Shown piece after piece: positions 26,416 through 35,714 of a DNA stretch of 54,964 nucleotides. The notes under the pieces were generated by a model. The model was not told where the DNA came from. It ran no database searches and saw nothing but the letters and a program-made list of their open reading frames with translations. The stretch covers positions 1 to 54,964 of the forward strand of contig JAJPIX010000060.1 of the NCBI GenBank assembly GCA_021324545.1. The letters run 5' to 3'. Numbering within the stretch: the stretch's first letter is position 1; each line of letters starts with the position of its first letter. Source of the DNA: Alphaproteobacteria bacterium (GTDB lineage: Bacteria; Pseudomonadota; Alphaproteobacteria; Micropepsales; Micropepsaceae). The position numbers were made by a program, and so were the translations under genes.

Positions 26416-27372
26416 ATGGCAGCACTGGACCGTGTCTTTGCACTGGAGGCTGTGCGTGTAACCGAAGCGGCGGCCATGTCGGCCGCGCGCCAGATCGGCC
26501 GGGGCGACGAGCACGCTGCAGACCACGCCGCCGTGGAGGCGATGCGCAGGGCTTTCAACCATCTGCCCATCGAAGGCACGGTAGTAATCGGGGAAGGCGA
26601 ACGCGACGAAGCGCCGATGCTGTACATCGGCGAAAAGGTTGGCTCAGGCGGCGTGAAGGTGGATATCGCGCTCGACCCGCTGGAAGGCACCACGCTCACG
26701 GCCAAGGCGTTGCCCAATGCCCTGGCGGTGATGGCCATGGCGGAGCCGGGGACGCTGCTGAATGCGCCGGATACCTACATGGACAAGATTGCAATCGGCC
26801 CGGGTTACAGGGAAGGCGTGATCGATCTGGATGCGGAGCCGGGCGAGAACATCATTTCCCTTGCGAAGGCCAAGGGCGTGAAGCCCGCCGATATCACGGC
26901 ACTGATCCTGGATCGCCCGCGGCATGCGCACATCATCGAGAGCGTGCGCAAGGCCGGCGCAGCCGTGCGCCTGATCACGGATGGCGATGTGGCAGGCGTC
27001 ATTGCCACAACCGATCCCGCGACGGGCATTGACATCTATATGGGGCAGGGGGGCGCGCCGGAGGGCGTTCTGGCCGCGGCCGCGCTGCGATGCGTGGGAG
27101 GCCAGATCCAGACCAGGCTGGTGTTCAAGAAAGATGAAGAGCGTGCCCGTGCCGCCAAGCTCGGCATCAAGGATCTCAACCGGAAATATTCGCTGATGGA
27201 TCTGGCGTCGGGCGATGTGATCTTCGCCGCCACCGGCGTGACCGACGGTTCCATGCTGGCAGGCGTACATCGTGACAGGGACTACATCACCACCGAAAGC
27301 ATCGTGATGCGGTCGGCCACCGGCACGGTGCGCTGGATCAGGGGCCGCCACAGGCGGAGCCATGCTGGATAA
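26416..27372 (+). CDS. glpX: Class II fructose-1,6-bisphosphatase
   Basis: 318 residues from ATG 26416 with GGGGAG 9 nt upstream. GlpX features: AAMSAARQIGRGDEHAADHA, VVIGEGERDEAPMLYIGEKVG, the metal and phosphate site DIALDPLEGTTLTAKALPN, and VGGQIQTRLVFK, TGVTDGSMLAGV. It acts in gluconeogenesis. Its 3' end overlaps the start of recJ by 11 nt. The hom-glpX-recJ order is common in alphaproteobacteria, pointing to one operon. Confidence 0.96.
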   Translation: MAALDRVFALEAVRVTEAAAMSAARQIGRGDEHAADHAAVEAMRRAFNHLPIEGTVVIGEGERDEAPMLYIGEKVGSGGVKVDIALDPLEGTTLTAKALPNALAVMAMAEPGTLLNAPDTYMDKIAIGPGYREGVIDLDAEPGENIISLAKAKGVKPADITALILDRPRHAHIIESVRKAGAAVRLITDGDVAGVIATTDPATGIDIYMGQGGAPEGVLAAAALRCVGGQIQTRLVFKKDEERARAAKLGIKDLNRKYSLMDLASGDVIFAATGVTDGSMLAGVHRDRDYITTESIVMRSATGTVRWIRGRHRRSHAG

Positions 27373-29155
27373 CCTTGCAGGGCCGATAGGACGTTCGGCC
27401 TTCAGCATTTCGCGCTCGTTTTCCGGGCGCCGCTGGATCATGCGGGACGCGCCGGAGAATGCCCTGCGCGCGCTGTCGCTGGACCGTCAGCTGCCGCCCG
27501 CCATTGTTCGCCTGCTCGCCGCGCGCGGTGTGCGCCCTGAAGACCTCGACGATGTCCTCAAGCCCACGTTGCGGCGACTCTTGCCCGAGCCGCTGTCGCT
27601 TCTGGACATGGATAAAGCCGTTGCCCGCACGCGGGCCGCACTTGACGGGGGCGAACGGATCGCAGTTCTCGGCGACTACGACGTGGATGGCTCGGTTTCC
27701 GCGGCGCTTCTTTCCGATTTCCTGTCCGCGCTGGGCCATAAGCCGCGGCTCTACATCCCCGATCGCATGACCGAAGGCTATGGCCCAAATGCAAAGGCCA
27801 TGGAATTGCTGAAGGCCGAAGGGGCAAGCCTCGTCATGACGGTGGATTGCGGCGCGGGGGCGCAGATGGCCCTGGCGGCCGCGCGCGCGATGGGACTGGA
27901 TGTCCTTGTGTTCGATCATCATGCGACCGAGTCCGATGTTGCAGCCTTCGCGCATGTCAATCCGAACAGGGCAGGCCAGCCATCAGGTCTGGGTCATCTG
28001 TGTGCCGCCGGGGTCACGTTTCTTTTTCTCGTGGCGCTCAGCCGCGCGCTTCGCGAAGGCGGCTGGTATTCCGCCCATCATGTCTCAGAGCCGGACCTGC
28101 GGGCGTGTCTGGATATCGTGGCGCTGGCCACCGTCTGCGACGTTGTTCCGCTTGTCGGCGTCAATCGCGCTTTTGTGCGCAGCGGGCTTGCTAAGATGGC
28201 GGAAGGCAGCCGCCACGGGTTGGCTGCGCTGGCCGCAGTGTCGGGAATCTCCGCGCCGTTCAATCCGCATCATTGCGGCTTCGTGCTCGGCCCGCGCATC
28301 AATGCGGGCGGCCGCGTTGGTAAATGCAGTCTGGGCGTCGAACTGCTGACCGCGGATGGCCGCGAGGCCGCGGCGGAAATTGCGGCATTGCTGGACGTCC
28401 ACAATCGCGAACGGCAGGCGCTCGAGAAGCTCATTCTCGAAGAGGCGCTCGCGTGTGCCACCGGACAGGCGAATGCGCCATTCCTTTTTGCCCATGGCGA
28501 AGGCTGGCATCCGGGCGTTGTTGGCATAGTTGCAAGCCGCTTGAAAGATCGCTTTGGCAAGCCTGCCTTCGCCGCGGGTTTCGAAGGCGGCATGGGCCGC
28601 GGTTCGGCGCGCTCGGTTGCAGGCGTGGACATTGGCGCCATCGTGCGCGAAGCGCATGAGAGGAAGCTTGTCGATTCCGGCGGCGGGCATGCGATGGCGG
28701 CCGGCTTCAGTCTTCGCGCCGATCAGCTGGAACCATTCGGCGCATTCCTTGCGGAACGGTTCGATGGTCACACCCGCGCGATTGCGGCAGCCAGCGATCT
28801 TTTCCTCGACGCGCTGGTCGCCCCGTCTGGTGCGACTGCCGCGCTGGTCGAGGAAGTCGCCCGCATCGGCCCATTCGGCGCGGGCAATCCGGAACCGGTC
28901 TTCGTGGTGCCGGATGTGCATGTGGCCTTTGCCGACAAGGCCGGCAAGGATCACATCCGCCTGCGTCTGCGTGGCGGCGACGGCACCATGCTTTCGGCCA
29001 TTGCGTTCCGGTCCCAGGGAACGGCGTTGGGGCAGGCGCTTATGCAATCGCGCGGCAGCCGGGTTCACGCCGCCGGCCGGCTTAGGGCCGAGGAATGGAA
29101 TGGGGAGCAGCGCATTCAGCTGCACCTGGAGGATGCCGCGCCCATGGAGGCATGA
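27362..29155 (+). CDS. recJ: Single-stranded-DNA-specific exonuclease RecJ
   Basis: 597 residues; ATG 27362 overlaps glpX, with alternative ATG 27440. DHH-family 5'-3' exonuclease for recombination and mismatch repair. Motifs: LGDYDVDGSVSAALL, VMTVDCGAGAQ, VFDHHATE, LGPRINAGGRVG, DSGGGHAMAAGFSL, and the C-terminal OB-type part GAGNPEPVFVVPDV with LRLRGGDGTMLSAIAF. All catalytic Asp/His residues are present. In many RecJ proteins motif I reads DYDADG; here it is DYDVDG. The tRNA-Glu gene follows 46 bp later. Confidence 0.95.
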   Translation: MLDNLAGPIGRSAFSISRSFSGRRWIMRDAPENALRALSLDRQLPPAIVRLLAARGVRPEDLDDVLKPTLRRLLPEPLSLLDMDKAVARTRAALDGGERIAVLGDYDVDGSVSAALLSDFLSALGHKPRLYIPDRMTEGYGPNAKAMELLKAEGASLVMTVDCGAGAQMALAAARAMGLDVLVFDHHATESDVAAFAHVNPNRAGQPSGLGHLCAAGVTFLFLVALSRALREGGWYSAHHVSEPDLRACLDIVALATVCDVVPLVGVNRAFVRSGLAKMAEGSRHGLAALAAVSGISAPFNPHHCGFVLGPRINAGGRVGKCSLGVELLTADGREAAAEIAALLDVHNRERQALEKLILEEALACATGQANAPFLFAHGEGWHPGVVGIVASRLKDRFGKPAFAAGFEGGMGRGSARSVAGVDIGAIVREAHERKLVDSGGGHAMAAGFSLRADQLEPFGAFLAERFDGHTRAIAAASDLFLDALVAPSGATAALVEEVARIGPFGAGNPEPVFVVPDVHVAFADKAGKDHIRLRLRGGDGTMLSAIAFRSQGTALGQALMQSRGSRVHAAGRLRAEEWNGEQRIQLHLEDAAPMEA

Positions 29156-29162
29156 ATCCGCC

Positions 29163-29191
29163 TTGCCAAGGCCGGTTTTGGGCCGTATAGC
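29163..29191 (+). promoter_or_regulatory. Probable promoter of tRNA-Glu
   Basis: TTGCCA (29163-29168), 17-bp spacer, TATAGC (29186-29191), ending 10 bp before the first base of the tRNA. Spacing and place fit a sigma-70 promoter for the tRNA. Confidence 0.5.
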
Positions 29192-29201
29192 CCGGCGTTC
29201 C

Positions 29202-29276
29202 GCGCCCTTCGTCTATCGGTTAGGACTCAAGATTTTCAATCTTGCAAGAGGGGTTCGACTCCCCTAGGGCGCGCCA
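29202..29276 (+). tRNA. tRNA-Glu (anticodon TTC), CCA encoded
   Basis: Acceptor stem GCGCCCT (29202-29208) pairs with AGGGCGC (29266-29272), G73, then encoded CCA (29274-29276). Anticodon arm CAAGA-TTTTCAA-TCTTG gives anticodon TTC. The TPsiC arm is AGGGGTTCGACTCCCCT. All arms fold in the standard cloverleaf, so the gene looks functional. Confidence 0.97.
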
Positions 29277-29776
29277 AGCCGACCGCAGGTTCGACGTGTC
29301 AAGGCGACAGTTTTTTAACCGCCCGGAATGCTTTCGGACCAAGCTGTTGCTGCCGGTTTCTCATCGAAATGTTCAGCTCCGATCGAATTTATGAAAATCT
29401 GAACATGTCGGGAAAACGCAAGATTCCCGAACCGCAGGCGCCGAACGGGACATTTCCGAAAAGGGGATAATTTATTGGTGCAAACGCGATAGGCGTTGCT
29501 CCGTGCCGAACGAATCAATATTGTTCCATCAATCGCCAGGGCTGGCGGCTGATGCAGATTCAAGTTCGTTGCGGCTGATTGATATTTGTCAACGAACAGG
29601 TGGATGCATCCCTTTAGATAATACAACGAAGTCAAGCGGACGAATTTCAAGAACGGAGTGAAGTGCGCCGGCACAGATCCCTTGGGTTTGTGCGGGTTAC
29701 GCGCGCGCACGCAAAAATGATCCTTGTTCAATCCTTCTTCAGGCGAGGGGATTGATCGGCCAAACGGAGCGACATC
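29277..29776. other. 500-bp non-coding gap before the RTX gene
   Basis: No frame here gives a credible protein. The DNA is AT-richer than the flanks. The stretch probably holds the RTX gene promoter and leader. A perfect inverted repeat GTTCGTTG (29564-29571) / CAACGAAC (29590-29597) with an 18-bp spacer, and a 10-bp palindrome GGATGCATCC (29602-29611), lie about 170-210 bp upstream of the RTX start and are the only structures that stand out. No repeat of the tRNA-Glu 3' end, which would mark an integration site, was found. Confidence 0.5.
29564..29597. promoter_or_regulatory. Inverted repeat upstream of the RTX gene
   Basis: GTTCGTTG and CAACGAAC form a perfect 8-bp inverted repeat with 18 bp between, about 180 bp before ATG 29777. 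It could be a regulator binding site for the large surface protein gene. Sequence alone does not name the regulator. Confidence 0.25.
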
Positions 29777-32700
29777 ATGACAACCTTTACGGTAAGTTTT
29801 GCAACCTTCGACGCAAATCAGCCTTACAGCAGCACCGACACAGTCATTGTCCAGGATACGGCCACCAATCTCCAGGCATTGACAGCGGTCCAGATTGCAG
29901 AGCTTGGCTCGGGAAATGCCGATTTTGTCGATTGCCTCAGCGACGTCCTTATTCTGGATGCAACGCAGGCGGCTGCTTTTGGTGACATCAGCACGGCCTT
30001 CGATCCCTCTGATTTCGTGCAGATTTCCGACACGGGCGCCAACATTGCCGCTTTGACGTCGTCCGAGATCGCTGCGCTTGCATCGCATGGCCTGGCCGCA
30101 ATCAATCCGTCCGACGACGTTCTTTCGTTTACCGTTGCCCAGTTCCAGGCCCTCGGCCAGATCAACGTCAATGCTAGTGCCACATTCACGCTTGCCGACA
30201 CCGGCGCGAACATCGCGGCGTTGACAGCAGGCCAGATCGGCGCCCTTGCGCTGCAGGGTGTGGACGTCATCGATGCCTCGGATGACGCGCTGTCGCTCAG
30301 TGTCGCGCAATATCAGGCGCTTGGCACGGTTGCCCTGACGGTTGGCGATCTGGTCACCTTGGCCGACAGTGGCTCCAATATTGCCGCGCTTACGGCCACC
30401 CAGATCGGACAGTTGGCCGGCAACCAGATTGACGCCATTGATGCCACGGACAACGCGCTTTCGCTGACCGTCGCGCAATACAACGCACTTGGAAGCGTCA
30501 CTTTGACAGCGGGCGACACCGTTACGCTAGCGGACACGGGCGCGCATATCGCGGCGCTGACGGCCGGCCAGATCGGCGCATTGGCAGGCGCGGGCATCGA
30601 TGCAATCGATGCGACCGACGGTGCATTGTCGCTTTCGATTGCGCAGTACAACGCGCTCGGCACGGTATCATTGACGGCCGACGACACGGTCACGCTGGCC
30701 GACACAGGCGCCAATCTTGCGGGGCTGACGGCCACCGACATTGGCAATCTGGTCAACATCGATGCGTTCAACGCAACCAATGACGTTCTCTCGCTCGATC
30801 TCAGCCAGCTGGATGCGCTGGCCACCGCCAATATTGCGCTGACGGCCGGCGATACGGTCACGCTGTCGGATACCGAAGCGAACATTGAGGCCCTGACCGC
30901 CGGTCAGCTGTCGGGCTATGCGACCCAGGGCGTGGATCTGATCCATGCCAGCGATTCCAGCACGCTGAACATGAGCAAGGCGCAGGTGGCGGCGGTGCTG
31001 GCCTCCAGCGCGGCCTTCGATTCCGGCGACAACGTCACCCTCGTTGATACGGGCGCCAATATTGCCGCTCTCACCGCCTCGCAGTTCGGCCAGCTCCAGG
31101 CCAAGGGCGTGGATGCCATCGACGCATCCGACGACACGCTCGCCCTGACGGTCGCCCAATATCAGGGGCTGGGCAACGTATCTTTGACGGCTGCCGACAA
31201 TGTCACCTTGTCTGACACTGGCGCGCATCTGGCGTCCCTGTCGGCGACCGACATCTCGAACCTGGTCAACATTGACGGGTTCGACGCGACGGACAACGTG
31301 CTCTCTCTCAGCGCCGCGCAGCTCGATGCGCTGGCCACAAAGAGCATCCCCGTCGATGCGAGCGACACGCTCACGCTTGCCGATAGCGAGGCAAACATCG
31401 AGGCGCTGTCTCAGGCCGCAATCAACAACTACATCAACAGCCAGGGCGTGGACAGCATTCACGCGACCGACACAAGCACACTGAACCTGGGCGGCGGCGT
31501 GATCTCGGTCGTGATTGCGAGCTCGGCCAGCTTCGCGCCCGGCGATACCGTTACGCTTGTGGACCTCAGCATGAACATCCAGGGCTTCACGGCTGTGCAG
31601 TTCGGGCAGTTTGCTTCTCATGGCATCGACAGGATTGACGCCTCCGACGATGTGCTGGCGCTCAGCGTCGCGCAGTACTCCGCGCTCGGCAGCACCACGC
31701 TGACGGCCGGCGACACGGTAACGCTTGCGGATACCGGGACGAACATCGCGGGCTTGACACCGGCAGATTTCGCCGCTTTGGCCGGGAACAACGTCGACAT
31801 CATCGACGCGTCCGGCGGGCTTTCGCTCACCGCTGCACAATTTACCTCGCTGGGCACGGTGGCGTTGACGGCAAGCAATAATGTCACCCTCGCGGATACG
31901 GGCGCGAACATTTCCGCGCTGAATTCAACCGTGTGGGGCACCTTCGCAACGAAGGGCATCGACACAATCAATGCCAGTGACAACGTTCTTTCGATGTCGG
32001 TGGCCCAATATTCGGCCCTCGGCACGACAACGCTCACGAGCGCGGATACCGTTACCCTGCTGGATACGGGCGCCAATCTCGATGCGCTCACCGCCACCCA
32101 GATCGGCCAGCTGTCCGGGAAGGGCGTCGATATCATCGACGCATCCGACAATGTGCTGGCGCTGACCGTCGCCAAGTTCAACGCGCTCGGCACGGTGAGC
32201 CTGCGCGCATCCGACACGGTCACGCTTGCCGATACGGGCGCCAATATCGCCGCGCTGACTGTGGCACAATTCAATGCCATGCATTCCAAGGGCGTCGATG
32301 GGATCGACGCCACCGACGACGCTATTACGCTGTCCGTGGCCCAGGCCCAGGGCATTGCCGGGCTTCTCACGATCGCAACGGGCGATTTGGTTACCGTTGC
32401 CGATACCCAGGCAAATATCCAGGCGCTGTCGGGCGCCCAGCTGGCCGCATTGGCGAACGCCAATGTGGATGTCATCCACGCGAGCGACACCAGCACGCTC
32501 GTTCTGACCGAGAGCCAGGTTAAGCCATTCTTGGCCACGGCGGGCACATTTGCCAGCGGCGATACCGTGACGCTGGCGGATACCGGCGTGAATATCGCTT
32601 CGCTCACAAACAGCGAATTCGGGCAGCTGGCTAGTCACGGAATCGATGCAATCGACGCCACCGACAATATGCTCACATTGACCGCCGCCCAGTTCTCGGG

Positions 32701-35599
32701 GCTTGGCACGACCACGTTGGCTGTTGGCGATGCCGTGACACTGGCCGATAGTGGCGCCAACCTTGCGACCCTCGATTTCAGCACCTTGGCCGCGAAACAC
32801 GTCGATACGCTCAATGCGACAGACGATGCGCTCAGCATCACGGTCGCCGACTACAATGCGTTCGGCGGGAGCCATCTGACGGTGGGCGACGTGGTCACGC
32901 TGCTGGATACCGAGGCGCATCTGGAAGCCCTGACGCCAGGCGACATCAGCAGCCTTGTCAATGTCGATGCCGTGGATTCCCTCAACAACACGCTCAATCT
33001 GACAGTGGCGCAGTACAATGCGCTGACCGGGAATTCCGTGGCGCTCACCGTTTCCGATACGGTTACGCTGGCGGACACCGGCGCCAATCTCGCGGCGCTG
33101 ACATCCACCGACATCGGCAATCTGGTCAACATTGACGCTTTCAACGCAACTGACGATGCGATTACTTTCGACGCCGGTCAGCTGGGCGCAATTGTCACCG
33201 CATCGATCCAGCTGGCGGCCGATGATGTCATAACGCTCTCCGACAGCGAGGCGAACATCGAGGCGCTTACCGGAACCGATTTCGGGAATTTCGCGGCCCT
33301 GGGTGTTGATGTCATCCACGCGGGCAACAGCACGTTGAATCTCACGGCAAGCCAGATTCTGCCGATCCTGAGCAGCAACACCGCGTTCGCTTCCGGAGAT
33401 ACCGTTACGCTGCTGGATTCGGCTGCCAACATTATGGCGCTGTCAGCGGTCAATTTCGGCGATCTTGCCGCCGCGGGCGTCGACACAATCGACGCCAACG
33501 ATGACGTCTGGACAATCACGGCTGCGCAATTTGCCGCTCTTGGCACAGTGTCCCTGACGGCCGGCGACACTGTCACATTGTCGGATACCGGCGCCCACAT
33601 CCAGTCCCTCACGGCAACCCAGATCGGCGACCTGGCGACCAAGCATGTGGATGCGATCGATGCCAGCAACAATGCGCTGACGCTTTCGGTGGCCCAGTTC
33701 AACGCGCTTGGAAATGTCACGCTTACGGCGGCCGATGCGGTCACTTTGCGGGACACTGGCGCAAATCTGGCCAGCCTCGACTTCAGCACGCTGGCCGGGA
33801 AGAATGTGGATACGCTCGACGCCAGCGACAACCAGCTTGCCATCACCGTGCAGCAATATAACGACTTCGGCGGCACGCATTTGACAGCCGGCGACAACGT
33901 CACGCTGACGGACTCGGGTGCCAATCTTGCGGCGCTGACGGCCACTGACATCGGCAACTTGGTCAATGTCGATGCGGTCAACGCGACCGGCGATGCTTTG
34001 AGCCTTGACCTCAGCCAGCTCGACGCCCTGACCAACGCCAGCATATCGCTGGCGGCCGGTGATGTGATCACGCTTTCGGATACAGAAGCGAACATAGAGG
34101 CGCTGTCGGGAGCCGAACTCTCGGGTTACGTCGCGCAAGGCGTTGACATCATCAATGCCAGCGACACCAGCGAACTTACGCTCGACGCCAGCCAGGTGCA
34201 GCCAATTCTGGGAATGACGGCCGCCTTTGCGAGCGGAAACGACGTGACGCTTGCGGATTTGGCCGCCAATATTGAGGCCCTCTCCGTCAGCGATCTGGGA
34301 CAGCTCGGAAGCCACGGGATCGATTTGATCTCAGCGACCGACGGAACCCTGACGCTTTCGGCGGCAAAGGCGGTCGCGTTGGGTAACGTGGAGGTCCAGG
34401 ACGGCGACACATTCATTCTGTCCGACACAGGGGCCAACATCGCGGCGATGACGGCCAGTCAGATTTCGACTCTGGCATCGATCAACCTCGATACGATCAA
34501 TGCCACCGATGATACCGTCTCGTTGACGGCAGCGCAGGCAGCGGCGCTCGGGTCGATCGTGTTCGATGGCACAGATACGGTCACGCTGGCTGACACCGGC
34601 GCCGCCATCGCCGGGCTGACGGCGGGCGAGATCGGCGCATTGGCAGGCGCGGGCATCGATGCGATCAATGCGACCGACGATGCGCTGTCGCTTTCGATTG
34701 CGCAGTACAATGCGCTTGGCACGGTCACTCTGACGGGAGGCGATACGGTCACGCTGGCCGACACAGGCGCCAACCTTGCGGGGCTCACCGCCACCGACAT
34801 CGGTAATCTGGTCAACATCGATGCGATCAATGCAACGAACAACGTTCTTTCAATCAATCTCGACCAGCTGGATGCACTGACCACCGCGGGCATCGCGCTC
34901 ACGGCGGGAGATTCGGTGACCCTTTCGGACACCGGCGCCAATATCGGAGCGCTTACCGCCGGCCAGCTTGGTCAACTTGCCGGCGACAACGTGGATAGCA
35001 TTGATGCAACCGACAATGCGCTCTCGTTCAGCTTTGCGCAGTACAGCGCTCTTGGGGTTGGGATTGCCGCCAACGATGCCCTGACAGTCACGGGAACATC
35101 GGGCGCCAATACGATTTCCGGCCACGCCGGCATCGACACGCTGAACGGTCTGGGCAGCGCGGACACGCTCAATGGCCTTGGCGGCAATGACACTCTTGTC
35201 GGCGGCGCGGGCAATGACACCGAAAGTGGCGGTTCAGGGTCCGACACGCTCAATGGCGGCGCCGGCGCAGACGACCTGACCGGTGGCAGGGGAGCCGACA
35301 CGTTCGTCTTTGCCGCGACCAGTGAATCATCCAACAAGCATCCGGACGTGATCGAGGACTTCTCGCACGCCCAGGGCGACCTGATCGATCTCAGTGCAAT
35401 CGATGCGAAAACCGGAGGCGCCGACAATGCATTCCACGTCGTCTCGGCTTTCACCGGCGCCAAGGGTCAGCTTGTGATCAGCGCTCACGGAACAAATGAA
35501 TTCCTGGTCCGGGGCGACGTAAACGGCGACGGCAAGGCGGACTTCACAATCGACGTCCACAGCCATACGGCGTTGAACGCAGGCGATTTCATTCTGTAA
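29777..35599 (+). CDS. Giant RTX-type secreted repeat protein
   Basis: 1940 residues from ATG 29777 (GGAG at 29766). No N-terminal signal peptide. Residues ~19-1764 are about 31 tandem units of ~57 residues with the pattern DTVTLADTGANIAALT, a QIGxLA helix, VDAIDATDxxLSLSVAQY and NALGTVSLT. Residues ~1773-1845 hold glycine-rich RTX nonapeptides (GLGGNDTLVGGAGND, GGSGSDTLNGGAGAD), followed by a serralysin-type C-terminal domain (TFVFAATSE, VIEDFSHAQGDLIDLS, DVNGDGKADFTI), the classic type I secretion and calcium-binding end. Acidic, no Cys except one near residue 53. Most likely a secreted or surface adhesin; no type I transporter genes are in the window. No catalytic domain is seen. Confidence 0.9.
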   Translation: MTTFTVSFATFDANQPYSSTDTVIVQDTATNLQALTAVQIAELGSGNADFVDCLSDVLILDATQAAAFGDISTAFDPSDFVQISDTGANIAALTSSEIAALASHGLAAINPSDDVLSFTVAQFQALGQINVNASATFTLADTGANIAALTAGQIGALALQGVDVIDASDDALSLSVAQYQALGTVALTVGDLVTLADSGSNIAALTATQIGQLAGNQIDAIDATDNALSLTVAQYNALGSVTLTAGDTVTLADTGAHIAALTAGQIGALAGAGIDAIDATDGALSLSIAQYNALGTVSLTADDTVTLADTGANLAGLTATDIGNLVNIDAFNATNDVLSLDLSQLDALATANIALTAGDTVTLSDTEANIEALTAGQLSGYATQGVDLIHASDSSTLNMSKAQVAAVLASSAAFDSGDNVTLVDTGANIAALTASQFGQLQAKGVDAIDASDDTLALTVAQYQGLGNVSLTAADNVTLSDTGAHLASLSATDISNLVNIDGFDATDNVLSLSAAQLDALATKSIPVDASDTLTLADSEANIEALSQAAINNYINSQGVDSIHATDTSTLNLGGGVISVVIASSASFAPGDTVTLVDLSMNIQGFTAVQFGQFASHGIDRIDASDDVLALSVAQYSALGSTTLTAGDTVTLADTGTNIAGLTPADFAALAGNNVDIIDASGGLSLTAAQFTSLGTVALTASNNVTLADTGANISALNSTVWGTFATKGIDTINASDNVLSMSVAQYSALGTTTLTSADTVTLLDTGANLDALTATQIGQLSGKGVDIIDASDNVLALTVAKFNALGTVSLRASDTVTLADTGANIAALTVAQFNAMHSKGVDGIDATDDAITLSVAQAQGIAGLLTIATGDLVTVADTQANIQALSGAQLAALANANVDVIHASDTSTLVLTESQVKPFLATAGTFASGDTVTLADTGVNIASLTNSEFGQLASHGIDAIDATDNMLTLTAAQFSGLGTTTLAVGDAVTLADSGANLATLDFSTLAAKHVDTLNATDDALSITVADYNAFGGSHLTVGDVVTLLDTEAHLEALTPGDISSLVNVDAVDSLNNTLNLTVAQYNALTGNSVALTVSDTVTLADTGANLAALTSTDIGNLVNIDAFNATDDAITFDAGQLGAIVTASIQLAADDVITLSDSEANIEALTGTDFGNFAALGVDVIHAGNSTLNLTASQILPILSSNTAFASGDTVTLLDSAANIMALSAVNFGDLAAAGVDTIDANDDVWTITAAQFAALGTVSLTAGDTVTLSDTGAHIQSLTATQIGDLATKHVDAIDASNNALTLSVAQFNALGNVTLTAADAVTLRDTGANLASLDFSTLAGKNVDTLDASDNQLAITVQQYNDFGGTHLTAGDNVTLTDSGANLAALTATDIGNLVNVDAVNATGDALSLDLSQLDALTNASISLAAGDVITLSDTEANIEALSGAELSGYVAQGVDIINASDTSELTLDASQVQPILGMTAAFASGNDVTLADLAANIEALSVSDLGQLGSHGIDLISATDGTLTLSAAKAVALGNVEVQDGDTFILSDTGANIAAMTASQISTLASINLDTINATDDTVSLTAAQAAALGSIVFDGTDTVTLADTGAAIAGLTAGEIGALAGAGIDAINATDDALSLSIAQYNALGTVTLTGGDTVTLADTGANLAGLTATDIGNLVNIDAINATNNVLSINLDQLDALTTAGIALTAGDSVTLSDTGANIGALTAGQLGQLAGDNVDSIDATDNALSFSFAQYSALGVGIAANDALTVTGTSGANTISGHAGIDTLNGLGSADTLNGLGGNDTLVGGAGNDTESGGSGSDTLNGGAGADDLTGGRGADTFVFAATSESSNKHPDVIEDFSHAQGDLIDLSAIDAKTGGADNAFHVVSAFTGAKGQLVISAHGTNEFLVRGDVNGDGKADFTIDVHSHTALNAGDFIL
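29831..35069 (+). repeat. Array of ~31 coding repeats of about 165-180 bp
   Basis: Units can be sorted into types: a common D type (DTGANIAALTAxQIGxLA...NALG), an A type with ATDIGNLVNIDAF, a B type with EANIEALT and IHASDTSTLxL followed by ASGDTVTL, a C type with FGQLASHGID, and a short type with LDFSTLAAKHVDTL. A-B-C triads recur at units 6-8, 9-11, 20-22 and 25-27, with partial versions at 16-17 and 30. Units near 30570-30780 and 34620-34830 are close at DNA level, with 34 consecutive identical bases, which marks a recent internal duplication. Confidence 0.85.
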
Positions 35600-35613
35600 T
35601 CCGGGAAGGCAGG

Positions 35614-35639
35614 GCGGGGCTGACGCTTCGCCCCGCTTT
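35614..35639 (+). terminator. Probable intrinsic terminator of the RTX gene
   Basis: GCGGGGC (35614-35620) pairs with GCCCCGC (35630-35636) over a 9-base loop, followed by only three T. It begins 15 bp after the RTX stop. The T tract is short, so termination may be weak. Confidence 0.5.
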
Positions 35640-35714
35640 GGCGCGCTAGCTCGCACGCCCGTCAGTGTGGCGCAGCTGGCTTGTGCCCACCCGAGGGCAT
35701 ACCTGCCGGAGAGG

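Noticed and set aside
29277-29776. Element integrated at tRNA-Glu
   Set aside because: No integrase and no repeat of the tRNA 3' end were seen; the RTX block may be accessory for other reasons.
30313-34941. Long minus-strand open frames within the RTX gene
   Set aside because: They repeat with the same period as the plus-strand repeats and are Ser/Val/Ala-rich mirror images, not independent genes.
29831-35069. CRISPR-like array
   Set aside because: The periodic unit is about 170 bp, fully coding and diverged, without short identical repeats and unique spacers.
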